Source: Bradyrhizobium nivariense (lineage in GTDB: Bacteria > Pseudomonadota > Alphaproteobacteria > Rhizobiales > Xanthobacteraceae). From it: DNA of 64,000 nucleotides. Positions 25,728 to 33,781 of this stretch are shown piece by piece; the stretch's first letter is position 1, and each line of letters opens with the position of its first letter. The stretch is from positions 1-64,000 of the forward strand of contig NZ_JARVWW010000035.1 of the NCBI RefSeq assembly GCF_029846715.1, in the 5' to 3' direction. A model generated the notes under the pieces. It was not told the origin of the DNA. It did no database searches and worked only from the letters and a program-made list of their open reading frames with translations. The position numbers and the translations under genes are program-made.

Positions 25728-26786
25728 TCAGGCATGACGACGACGATGCCCGGACCGCCCCCGAACCGTCGCAAGCTCGCTGCCTTGATAGCCGTCGGGG
25801 TTCTGCAATTGCCAACGCCAATGGTCCGCGCACATTTGCTCTAACGATCGCGTCGATGTCCAGCCAAGCGCGTCCTTCGCAAAGGTCGGGTCGGCATAGC
25901 AGACGGCGACATCGCCGGCCCGGCGCTCCCTGATTTCATAGGGGACCTGTCGCCCGCTCGCTGCTTCAAACGTGCGAACGACCTCCAAAACGCTGCTGCC
26001 GTTGCCCGTTCCAAGATTGACCGTGATCAGACCGGGCTGTCTGAGCTGGCGCAACGCACTCAAATGCCCAGATGCGAGATCGACGACATGAATGAAGTCG
26101 CGGATTCCGGTCCCATCAGGCGTGTCATAGTCCTGCCCCCAGATCAGCAGCTTCTCCCGCCGTCCAATCGCCACCTGCGCCACAAACGGCAACAGGTTAT
26201 TCGGAACGCCCAGGGGGTCTTCTCCGACGAGCCCGCTTTCGTGCGCGCCAACCGGATTGAAATAGCGCAGATTGCCGATCCGCCAATCATCGTCGGACCT
26301 ATAGAGATCTTTCAGCATCTCTTCGATGACGAGCTTTGTGCGGCCGTACGGGTTGGTCGGTCCGAGGGGATGCTTTTCGTCAAGCGGCAAGTATCTTGGC
26401 ATCCCGTAAACGGTCGCGGACGAACTGAAGACGAGCGTCTTGACCTCTGCCCTCTTCATGGCCGACACGAGCCGCATCGTTCCCACGACGTTGTTCTCGT
26501 AGTAGGTCATGGGCCGCACGTTGGAATCGCCCACCGCCTTCAGCCCCGCAAGGTGAATGACCGCAGTCACTCCGCAGGCGCGGAGTATGTCGTAGATGAC
26601 CTCTTCATTCCGGATATCGGCGTGCCGAAAGACGAGTGACCGCCCGCAGATGGACTGCACGCGCACAAGCGAGGCCTCGTTGCTGTTGGAGAGATTGTCG
26701 ACGGCGACGACGTCGAGCCCGGCGTCCAGCAACGCGATACAGACGTGGGATCCGATGTAGCCGGCACCTCCGGTCACCAAGATCAT
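25728..26786 (-). CDS. galE: UDP-glucose 4-epimerase
   Basis: Extended SDR of 352 residues that interconverts UDP-glucose and UDP-galactose with tightly bound NAD. The dinucleotide motif is TGGAGYIGSH near the N-terminus, the SSSATVYG motif supplies the catalytic Ser/Thr, and the catalytic pair lies in YGRTK. NLRYFNPVGAH and the C-terminal ADHWRWQLQNPDGY are classic GalE features. I favour the start at 26786 (MILVTGG), which has AGAAGGA 8 bases upstream; ATGs at 26795 and 26804 are in frame. It belongs to a group of nucleotide-sugar genes with a second epimerase at 27080 and probably supplies galactose for the polysaccharide assembled further right. Confidence 0.9.
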   Translation of the reverse strand: MILVTGGAGYIGSHVCIALLDAGLDVVAVDNLSNSNEASLVRVQSICGRSLVFRHADIRNEEVIYDILRACGVTAVIHLAGLKAVGDSNVRPMTYYENNVVGTMRLVSAMKRAEVKTLVFSSSATVYGMPRYLPLDEKHPLGPTNPYGRTKLVIEEMLKDLYRSDDDWRIGNLRYFNPVGAHESGLVGEDPLGVPNNLLPFVAQVAIGRREKLLIWGQDYDTPDGTGIRDFIHVVDLASGHLSALRQLRQPGLITVNLGTGNGSSVLEVVRTFEAASGRQVPYEIRERRAGDVAVCYADPTFAKDALGWTSTRSLEQMCADHWRWQLQNPDGYQGSELATVRGRSGHRRRHA

Positions 26787-26818
26787 CTCGGACATCCTTC
26801 TCATTCGCCCAACCGGCC

Positions 26819-26941
26819 TCAGCGCGACGCCTGCATCGGCGCCGCATAGGCTCTCCAGACCCGGACCTGCGACAACGCTTCGACGGCCACGCCGAAGCGC
26901 GCCGTGAAGCCGTCCAGAACGTAGACACTGTGATGCGGCAT
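26819..26941 (-). CDS. Short MPH-type protein, probable shortened paralogue
   Basis: A 40-residue frame beginning MPHHSVYVLDGF, on the same strand and with a similar leader to the 25339-25554 gene (MPHYRAFVLDER). The similarity is clear over the first ten residues and in the 50-bp upstream repeat; beyond that it diverges and ends early. It may be a decaying copy or a short functional peptide gene. It lies 32 bp upstream of the galE start. Confidence 0.45.
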   Translation of the reverse strand: MPHHSVYVLDGFTARFGVAVEALSQVRVWRAYAAPMQASR

Positions 26942-26979
26942 CGCCTGTTCCTGAACGTGGACATCATCCTACTTGCAAG

Positions 26980-27029
26980 TCGCTCCGCAGGACGTGGAGA
27001 TTTCGGGCCTTATGAACTACCTCTGATGG
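26980..27029. repeat. Direct repeat copy 2 (pairs with 25593-25641)
   Basis: See copy 1. It lies just upstream of the short MPH-type frame that starts at 26941 on the minus strand. The repeat includes AGGTAGTTCATAAGG on the minus strand followed by a GGCCCGAAATCTCC segment. Confidence 0.7.
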
Positions 27030-27079
27030 ACATCCAGGCGCTTCGCGGCAAGTCGGGCCGCAACCATTGAACACAGCGC

Positions 27080-28051
27080 TCACGACGATCGCGTCATCCA
27101 TTTCCATGCGTCGCGCATCTGAATTTCCAAGTCAGACCGCTCTGGTTTCCAGCCGAGCAGGGTTCGAGCTCTTTGGAGCGCGCCGATCAAAACCGCCGGA
27201 TCGCCGAGCCGTCTCGGCAGCAGCTCAATTTGGATTGATTTGCCCGTAACGCGCTCAGCCGTCGCCACCACTTCCAACACCGAGTAGCCACGCTCATTGG
27301 CTAAATTAACCGCGCAGGTGGCCCCGCCGTCGAGAAGATATTTAAGTGCCCTCACATGCGCGTCAGCGATATCGAGCACATGAACGTAATCGCGGATGCA
27401 GGTTCCGTCAGCCGTGTCGTAGTCATTTCCGAACACCTTGATCGCAGTGGCGTCACGGGCGGCGGCGAGGACCAGCGGGATCAAATGGGTTTCCGGTTCG
27501 TGAGCTTCGCCGATTTCTGCTTCTGGATCGGCGCCCGCCGCATTGAAGTAACGGAGCGAGACCGAACGAAGGTTGTGAGCCGCATCGATATCTCCGAGCA
27601 TCCGCTCGACAACAAGCTTCGAGTAGCCGTAGGGATTGATCGGCTGTTGTGGATGATCCTCCGAGATCGGAAGTCGATTGGGCACGCCATAGGTCGCACA
27701 GCTTGACGAGAACACCACCGGCGCTGGTTCGAAATCGATCAAGGTCTGAAGCAACGAGGCGGTTTCGCCGATGTTATTGCGATAATAAAGCAGAGGGCTC
27801 GCAACAGACTCCCCAACGTACGCATAAGCGGCGAAATGCATTAGAGCCGACGGACGGTATTTTTCGAGCACCGAACGCACCCGAGCGGCATCACCGATGT
27901 CGCCCAATTCGAACATGCCGAAGCTCGCGGCCCAACGGTTGCCACGCGACAGGTTGTCATAGACAACCGGCTCAAACCCATGGCGCGCCAATACTTTGCA
28001 GGTATGGCTTCCAATATAACCAGCGCCACCCGTTACCAGGATCTTCACCAC
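27080..28051 (-). CDS. galE: UDP-glucose 4-epimerase, ExoB type
   Basis: Second GalE of 323 residues, more like rhizobial ExoB than the first copy. Motifs: TGGAGYIGSHTC, HFAAYAYVGESV, SSSCATYG, catalytic YGYSK, LRYFNAAGADPE and the C-terminal LGWKPERSDL. The start is one of two adjacent GTG codons (28051). It catalyses UDP-glucose/UDP-galactose exchange for exopolysaccharide or lipopolysaccharide. Together with the UDP-xylose synthase upstream (59 bp gap) and the other epimerase downstream, it forms a nucleotide-sugar supply block transcribed leftward. Two epimerases of different subtypes in 3 kb suggest separate acquisition or different substrate preferences. Confidence 0.9.
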   Translation of the reverse strand: MVKILVTGGAGYIGSHTCKVLARHGFEPVVYDNLSRGNRWAASFGMFELGDIGDAARVRSVLEKYRPSALMHFAAYAYVGESVASPLLYYRNNIGETASLLQTLIDFEPAPVVFSSSCATYGVPNRLPISEDHPQQPINPYGYSKLVVERMLGDIDAAHNLRSVSLRYFNAAGADPEAEIGEAHEPETHLIPLVLAAARDATAIKVFGNDYDTADGTCIRDYVHVLDIADAHVRALKYLLDGGATCAVNLANERGYSVLEVVATAERVTGKSIQIELLPRRLGDPAVLIGALQRARTLLGWKPERSDLEIQMRDAWKWMTRSS

Positions 28052-28110
28052 GCTCTATACTCGCCTCGAATTCAACGCCGCGCGAAAAAATTGGCCTTCG
28101 GTGGAATGGA

Positions 28111-29118
28111 TCAATTGTCCCCGACGGCAACAAGATATGGCTCCTCCTGCCTGCGCAGTCGGGGCGCCTGGTCGCCGCGAAAGAATGCAATAGTCGGCTT
28201 CAATCCGTCTTGCAGTCGTATCCTCGGCTGCCAGCCCAGTTCGGCCTTGGCGAGGGAGATGTTGGGTCGGCGCTGTCTCGGATCGTCACGGGGAAGCGGC
28301 AAATTGACGAGCCTTGACGACGAGCCGGTTTCGGCGAGCACGAGCTCGGCAAGCTCGCGGATCGTGAACTCTCCGTCATTTCCCAAATTGACTGGTCCGG
28401 TGAACGAAGCTCGACTGTCCATCAGGCGTACAAGACCATCTATCAAATCATCGACGTAGCAGAATGAACGAGTCTGGTCGCCGTCGCCGTAGAGCGTAAT
28501 CGGCTCGCCGCTGAGTGCCTGAATAATGAAATTGGAAACAACCCGACCGTCGGCCCGATGCATCCGCGGCCCGTATGTGTTGAAGATGCGAGCGACCTTG
28601 ATTTCAAGGCCGCACTGTCGGTGATAGTCGAAGAACAGGGTCTCGGCGCAACGCTTTCCCTCATCGTAGCAGGACCGAGGGCCGATGGGATTTACATTGC
28701 CCCAATACTGCTCGGTTTGAGGATGAATTGCGGGATCGCCATAAACCTCGCTTGTTGAAGCCTGCAGAATTCGACAGTTCAGCCGCTTGGCGAGGCCCAA
28801 CATGTTGATCGCGCCGTGTACCGACGTTTTCGTGGTCTGCACCGGATCGTGCTGGTATTGAACGGGCGATGCCGGGCAGGCCAGGTTGTAGATTTCGTCG
28901 ACTTCGACGTACAAGGGGAAGGTGATATCGTGACGCAAAAATTCAAAGCGCGGGTTTGCGTGCAGATGTTCGATGTTGCGCTTGGTCCCCGTGAAGAGAT
29001 TGTCCACGCAGACAACCTCATGGCCGTCGGAGAGCAGTCGATCGATCAGGTGCGAGCCCAGAAACCCGCCTCCCCCGGTCACCAAAACGCGTTTGCAACT
29101 GTCGTAACTGCGTCGCAT
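28111..29118 (-). CDS. UDP-glucuronate decarboxylase (UDP-xylose synthase)
   Basis: Extended SDR of 335 residues. The NAD motif GGGGFLGSHL, the diagnostic ACPASPVQYQHDPVQTTKTS segment (residues about 80-99), the SEVYG motif and the catalytic YDEGK identify the UXS family, which decarboxylates UDP-glucuronate to UDP-xylose. The C-terminus is normal for the soluble bacterial enzyme, with no membrane anchor. It is followed 59 bp later by the ExoB-type epimerase and preceded 21 bp upstream by a GT2 gene. The implication is that the polysaccharide or a glycolipid made by this locus contains xylose (or a xylose-derived pentose). Confidence 0.9.
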   Translation of the reverse strand: MRRSYDSCKRVLVTGGGGFLGSHLIDRLLSDGHEVVCVDNLFTGTKRNIEHLHANPRFEFLRHDITFPLYVEVDEIYNLACPASPVQYQHDPVQTTKTSVHGAINMLGLAKRLNCRILQASTSEVYGDPAIHPQTEQYWGNVNPIGPRSCYDEGKRCAETLFFDYHRQCGLEIKVARIFNTYGPRMHRADGRVVSNFIIQALSGEPITLYGDGDQTRSFCYVDDLIDGLVRLMDSRASFTGPVNLGNDGEFTIRELAELVLAETGSSSRLVNLPLPRDDPRQRRPNISLAKAELGWQPRIRLQDGLKPTIAFFRGDQAPRLRRQEEPYLVAVGDN

Positions 29119-29139
29119 ACCATTCTCCTTTGAAATCCG

Positions 29140-30099
29140 TCACGTTCCAGACGTAGCGCGCTTCTGCTCCGAGGCGATCTTTGAGCCGTGAGAGATAGCG
29201 GCACCTGCCCGTGCTTGCGCATAGGCAATCGAAGTAGCGGCGAATCCGACACAGATGGCGAACGCCTGACCGATTTTGCCACTCGCTGCATATCCAAGGA
29301 CGGAGCGCGCCAGCGTGAGAACGTAGAGCCGCTCGGAAGCCAACCCGTCCTTGGTCCCCGCCAAGCCCGCGAGCATCGCTTTGGAGCTGCCCTCCATACG
29401 AGAGCGATGCAGAAAATACTTCCAGGTCGTGCGTTCCGCCGTAACCACGTGACGAACGCCGGCTTCGGGTTTGTAGATCCAGACGCCGCCGAATTTCTTT
29501 GCGGCGCGGATGCAAAACTCGGTGTCATCGCAAGTATTCGCTGAGCCCTTGCCGCCGCCGATCCGTCCCATTTGACCGGCAAAGCCGCCGCAGCCATGCA
29601 GCACATCGGCACGTACCGACATGTTCGCGCCTATCATATTGCGCACCTGACCGCCTTCTCGTACTCGCATTCCGCGATAGGTGCAGCCGACGATCCAGTT
29701 GAATTCAGGTGGGAACCACCAGGGCCTGGGCTTGCGCCATAGAGGGTCGATGCGTCCGCCGACGCCAAGCACGCGCGGGTCGGCGTAAGGCACCAGCAGT
29801 TCTTCCAGCCAGCGCTCATCGGCCATTGCATCGTCATCGAGAAATGCCACAATCGGCGCAGTCGCCAATCCGGCGCCCGTCATACGGCCACCGCACAGCC
29901 CACGCACATTCGTGTTGGCCGTGACGATGACACTCTCGATTTCACGCCCGGCTCGCTCCAGGAGAGCCTCATTGTTGTCGACGACGAGGATGATCTCTCG
30001 GGCGGGGCACGTTTGGTTACGCACAGACGCTATGGCCGCGTTTAGATCGTCCCAACGATCGAGTGTGTAAGCGCAAATGACAACCGACGCATCGATCAT
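29140..30099 (-). CDS. GT2-family glycosyltransferase
   Basis: Protein of 319 residues with the GT-A opening ASVVICAYTLDRWDDL and a metal-binding DDD in AFLDDDAM (about 88-90). A conserved GANMSVRAD segment and a likely catalytic-base region CDDTEFCIRA follow. A hydrophobic segment near the C-terminus (AFAICVGFAATSIAYAQA) may anchor it to the membrane. The ATG overlaps the GH5 stop (ATGA, 30096-30099), indicating coupling. It probably adds a sugar to a lipid-linked intermediate; donor and acceptor are unknown, though UDP-xylose or UDP-galactose are produced by neighbouring genes. Confidence 0.85.
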   Translation of the reverse strand: MIDASVVICAYTLDRWDDLNAAIASVRNQTCPAREIILVVDNNEALLERAGREIESVIVTANTNVRGLCGGRMTGAGLATAPIVAFLDDDAMADERWLEELLVPYADPRVLGVGGRIDPLWRKPRPWWFPPEFNWIVGCTYRGMRVREGGQVRNMIGANMSVRADVLHGCGGFAGQMGRIGGGKGSANTCDDTEFCIRAAKKFGGVWIYKPEAGVRHVVTAERTTWKYFLHRSRMEGSSKAMLAGLAGTKDGLASERLYVLTLARSVLGYAASGKIGQAFAICVGFAATSIAYAQARAGAAISHGSKIASEQKRATSGT

Positions 30100-31310
30100 G
30101 GCTGCTGGGGCCTTTCGTTTGCCTGTTGAGTTGCGGCTTTGACGACGTTCCAGAGCTCGCCTCCGTCATTACGGACATCGAACTGGTCATATTCGTCGAC
30201 GGGATATCGTCCGCTGTCCTGCCGCGACACCAGCCGCCACACGACCCAGCCGGCGCAATTGCGATCACGGGTCAGCGTGTCGAGCCACATGGCGTAAGCC
30301 TCGACCGACTTCTGATTGGAGCGGGCATAGCCGAACTCCTCCAGAAGCACCGGCTTCTCGTTTCGAACTGCCAGCCCGCAGAACTCCGGGATCAGGTCGT
30401 TGAACTGCTGAACGGTGAGCTTGTAGTAGAGGGGGTAGCCGTGCCAGGTCCCGAAATCGAGAGTTGGGATCGTCAGGTCGGATAGCTTCTCGGACACGTT
30501 GGCATGCCCTGAGCTGACGAGATGATTGGGATCGAGCGACTTCACGTAGGCCGACATTTGGGCAGTCCAAGCCAACCTTAATGCCTCTGGCTGTGCATTG
30601 CCCTCGTTCATCAGCTCCCAAGCCATGATAGTGGGATCATCTCGGTAGGTGATACCGGTCAGCGAGTTGACCCGCTGCACGACGTAGCTGACCCAGGTCT
30701 CGTAGTCCCGCTTTGTGCGCGCGTCACGAAAGAAAAAGCCGGACTTGTCCTGGCTGCCATACCAGCTCCTGATCTGTTGGGCGCCGCCCGTGTAGTCCCA
30801 GAAATCCAGGAAAGCGATGATGAGCTTGAGGCGCCGTTTGCCGGCTTCGGCGATGAGGAAGTCAACCTTCTGCATGCCGTTCGCGCCGTCATTGATCGCC
30901 AACTTGTTTTTGCTTGGATCCCAGTAGAGAACGTATGCACCTTTGGTCCCGAGATCGCTCGCATCGGCCTCAAGCCGCCAGTTCCAAATCGTGGGGATGC
31001 TTCCGTCGAGCGACCCGATCACCGGCTGGAGGTAGGTGCGGATCACATTAGCGCCAGCGGCCGTCGCATCATCGAGAACGCCGAGAACCTCCTGCTTTGA
31101 TGCGTAAGTCAGATAGTGATTGTTGACGCCGGCCACGAAAAACGGTCTGCCGTCCAACGTGAACTGCGTTCCAGAAGCCTTGACGAAGGACGTCGCCGAT
31201 GGATTGTCCGTGGCGTTCACGGCGGCCGGAGCAGACAGCAACGCAAACACCAGCATTCGCAGTCCGCGGTTGCGTAGGCCATTTCTCGCCCGTTGGTAGT
31301 CGACAATCAT
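30096..31310 (-). CDS. GH5 glycoside hydrolase (endo-mannanase/cellulase-like), secreted
   Basis: Protein of 404 residues with a Sec signal (LRMLVFALLSAPAAVNA). The family 5 barrel shows the acid/base E236 in MAWELMNEGN and nucleophile E325 in LLEEFGY, plus conserved FFVAGVNNHYL near the N-terminus, which is typical of GH5_7 beta-mannanase-like proteins. It likely cleaves a beta-1,4-linked glycan in the periplasm or outside. It is the first gene of the leftward operon and coupled to the GT2 gene. Its position suggests trimming or turnover of the polymer made by this locus, in the manner of BcsZ or ExoK. Confidence 0.85.
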   Translation of the reverse strand: MIVDYQRARNGLRNRGLRMLVFALLSAPAAVNATDNPSATSFVKASGTQFTLDGRPFFVAGVNNHYLTYASKQEVLGVLDDATAAGANVIRTYLQPVIGSLDGSIPTIWNWRLEADASDLGTKGAYVLYWDPSKNKLAINDGANGMQKVDFLIAEAGKRRLKLIIAFLDFWDYTGGAQQIRSWYGSQDKSGFFFRDARTKRDYETWVSYVVQRVNSLTGITYRDDPTIMAWELMNEGNAQPEALRLAWTAQMSAYVKSLDPNHLVSSGHANVSEKLSDLTIPTLDFGTWHGYPLYYKLTVQQFNDLIPEFCGLAVRNEKPVLLEEFGYARSNQKSVEAYAMWLDTLTRDRNCAGWVVWRLVSRQDSGRYPVDEYDQFDVRNDGGELWNVVKAATQQANERPQQP

Positions 31311-31440
31311 CCCTCCACGTGACCCTCGCCCGAGGCCGAACGCAACGGCGCCGAAGGATTACCCCAACTGGCCTCGCACGACCGGTTGCCGATCAGGCAT
31401 AGTGGCTCTTCACCGGTCTCGGTCGTTTCGGTAAGGCCCT

Positions 31441-31998
31441 GTGTTGCCAGCAACCAACCAAGTGTCCGGCTCATCGGAACGGCGCGTCCCCGCCGTCGTG
31501 ATCGGTGGCGAGCTGAACGGTCTCGGAGTGTGCCGCAGCCTCGCGATGGGCGGGATGCCCATTTGGGTGGTCGACCGCAAGCGCTCGAACCCCGCGCTGT
31601 GGTCGCGCTACGCCCACAAGGTCCTCACGAACGCCCTGCATGGTCCGGGCTTCATCGACTTTCTGCGTGATCTACAACGCCGGACGCTCGCCGGGGTCAA
31701 CATCCCGCTGATAGCTTGTCGGCACGAGCTCGCTCTGCGGCCCTTTCCTGGCGAACCGATCGACGGCCGAATGGTCTGGCGGAGTTCCTGGATCGAGTGG
31801 ATCCGCCGGGGTGCGACGCCGATCCCGCCTCGGTCCGTTATGGTGGATGGCTATTGGCGGCGCGACGATCCGCTGCCGGCGCTCGTGCACCATCCGCACA
31901 ACGCGGCATACGGCGTGGCCTTGCATCTGCGATCTTGGCTGGCGGAGTGGCAGCGGAAACTTTGCGCAGCCGTAAGCCAGCGTCCTTCTGTCGCGTGA
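31441..31998 (+). pseudogene. ATP-grasp ligase with internal in-frame deletion
   Basis: The frame of 185 residues joins two ends of a protein that is normally about 400 residues. The N-terminus (VVIGGELNGLGVCRSLA) and the following 60 residues match the pre-ATP-grasp fold of carboxylate-amine ligase-like proteins. At about residue 82 (near 31684) it jumps to the family's C-terminal part, LAGVNIPLIACRHELAL, DGYWRRDDPLPALV. The central ATP-grasp core (nucleotide and metal binding) is missing, so no ligase activity is expected. The join is in frame, so a truncated protein may still be made. This reading rests on my memory of intact relatives. A GTG start is assumed. Confidence 0.55.
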
Positions 31999-32006
31999 GA
32001 CCAACA

Positions 32007-33557
32007 ATGCGCATCTGTCTGTATCTCGATCCGTCTCGACTTCTGCGCTGGCATCAGTGGCTGGCGGAGGCGCTTGCCGGGACGCCCGGCAACGAGGTCT
32101 CCTGCGCGTTCGCAACTACCCGCCGCCCGCTCCCGTCGATATGTCATCTGCTGATCGACCTCGAACGGCTGATCTACGGCTTTGGCGCGAACCGCGCCAC
32201 CGATCCCGTCGAAACGGCGCTGCGGTCCCTGCCGGGGGGTTCGGCCGGCGATGTCGATGTGGTGATCAATTTCAGCGGCGAGGAGCCGCTCACGGCAGGA
32301 GGACGCGTGCTGACGCCGCTCTTCAACGGCATACCCGGCGAGATCGGTGTCATGACCGCGCTCGCCAATGACCAGGACCTTCTCATCGACCTGCACGACA
32401 CGGCGTTCCCCTCGGGCTCATGGAAGGCCCGACCGGCCCGTTTGGACCGTGACGTATTCGCAGCAGGCCTCGACAGCGCGCTCTCTTGCGCTGTGGCGCT
32501 GATCCTCAAGGCCTTGCGCGAGGAAGCCGCGCCGGATGTCCACGGGGCCCGGGCAGCCAATACCTCGTGCCTTGGCGCGTTTTCGGCCCTCGCATTTGCG
32601 ACCAGCACCTTGGCATCGAAGGCAATCAGGTTCGTGGACGTCCTGGCGCGGGGCGGCAGGGCGTGGGGAATCGGCTGGCGCTTCGACGAAGGGACGAGCC
32701 TGCTCGACAAGGGTGAGGCAGCCTTTCATGTCCTCACGTCGCAAGCCGATGGCTATCTTGCAGACCCGTTCCCGTTTCAACATCAGGGGCGGAATTTCAT
32801 CTTTGTCGAACAGTATCTCAACGCCAAGAGCCGGGGATGCATTGCGGTCGTGACGGCGGACCGGAATGGAACCACCACCCCACCCCAGATCGTCCTCGAG
32901 GAGCCGCATCACCTGTCCTACCCGTTCGTGTTCGAGCAGGACGGAGAGATCTGGATGATTCCGGAATCAGGGGCGGCCAGGAGCGTCAGTCTCTACAGGG
33001 CCGTGGAATTCCCGTATCGATGGACGCGCGAGGCCCACCTCGTCGAAGGCATTGAATGTTACGACACCACACTGCTGCAGCATGCGGGCGCCTTCTGGTT
33101 CTTCGTCAGCCCTCGGGTGTGGGGATCGACGTCCTGGGATGTCCTCGGCATCTATCGTGCCGAGAGCCTGACAGGGGTATGGACGCCGCACGCAGAAAAC
33201 CCCGTGTTGATCGATGCGACACTTAGCCGTCCCGCAGGCGCCTTCATCCGCCAGGGTGGGCGCACGCTACGCCCGGTCCAGGATTGCTCGCGCCGCTATG
33301 GCGGCGCGCTGACGTTCTGCCAGATCGATACGCTCGACCGGTCGAAGTTCGTACAGACCCCGGTCGGCCGCATCAGGTCCGGAGCGTTCGGGTGCCACAC
33401 GTACAACCGTCAGTCCGGTCTGGAGGTTGTCGACCTGTTCGGTCACGTCGGCGGCTTGCGAGAGGCCACGATCTCCTGTGGTCCGCTGGCATCCCGCCCA
33501 TCGGCCGCCCATGGCCAGGTTCCTGCCCCAGCCGATTCGAATTTGGCAACGTTGTGA
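32007..33557 (+). CDS. Protein with GINT1-like beta-propeller domain
   Basis: Protein of 516 residues. The first 180 residues (MRICLYLDPSRLLRWHQWL onward) look like a formyltransferase- or glycosyltransferase-like Rossmann domain with little conservation. From about residue 240 the sequence matches the beta-propeller domain named after plant glucosamine inositol phosphorylceramide transferase N-termini: ADPFPFQHQGRNFIFVEQ, LSYPFVFEQDGEIWMIPE, and a later YDTTLLQHAGAFWFF. Similar bacterial proteins occur in polysaccharide loci and are poorly understood; a sugar-modifying role is likely. The gene begins 8 bp after the ATP-grasp remnant. A longer upstream frame from 31716 is rejected as a shadow of that gene. 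Confidence 0.7.
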   Translation: MRICLYLDPSRLLRWHQWLAEALAGTPGNEVSCAFATTRRPLPSICHLLIDLERLIYGFGANRATDPVETALRSLPGGSAGDVDVVINFSGEEPLTAGGRVLTPLFNGIPGEIGVMTALANDQDLLIDLHDTAFPSGSWKARPARLDRDVFAAGLDSALSCAVALILKALREEAAPDVHGARAANTSCLGAFSALAFATSTLASKAIRFVDVLARGGRAWGIGWRFDEGTSLLDKGEAAFHVLTSQADGYLADPFPFQHQGRNFIFVEQYLNAKSRGCIAVVTADRNGTTTPPQIVLEEPHHLSYPFVFEQDGEIWMIPESGAARSVSLYRAVEFPYRWTREAHLVEGIECYDTTLLQHAGAFWFFVSPRVWGSTSWDVLGIYRAESLTGVWTPHAENPVLIDATLSRPAGAFIRQGGRTLRPVQDCSRRYGGALTFCQIDTLDRSKFVQTPVGRIRSGAFGCHTYNRQSGLEVVDLFGHVGGLREATISCGPLASRPSAAHGQVPAPADSNLATL

Positions 33558-33781
33558 AAGTAGCTGCCCGAGGTGACCGAAAGCCGCGCCGAGCAAGCTC
33601 GCCGCAGCACGGAAGACAGCTCTGAAAGGCATAACCACAAAGAGCTAACCATCTATCGTGCTTCCATTGCAGCGTCGCATCAGGGATGCTCCGGTCAGGT
33701 CAGCACAGGAGAGGGCCTCAAAACCTTCCTCCCCATCTTCTTTCATTCCAACTTCATTGCACCCTGTGCGGGAGTCTGCAT

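Noticed and set aside
31716..32006. A 97-codon N-terminal extension of the GINT1-like protein.
   Set aside because: It overlaps the ATP-grasp remnant in another frame and is Arg/Ala-rich filler; ATG 32007 gives a clean MRICLYLDPS start.
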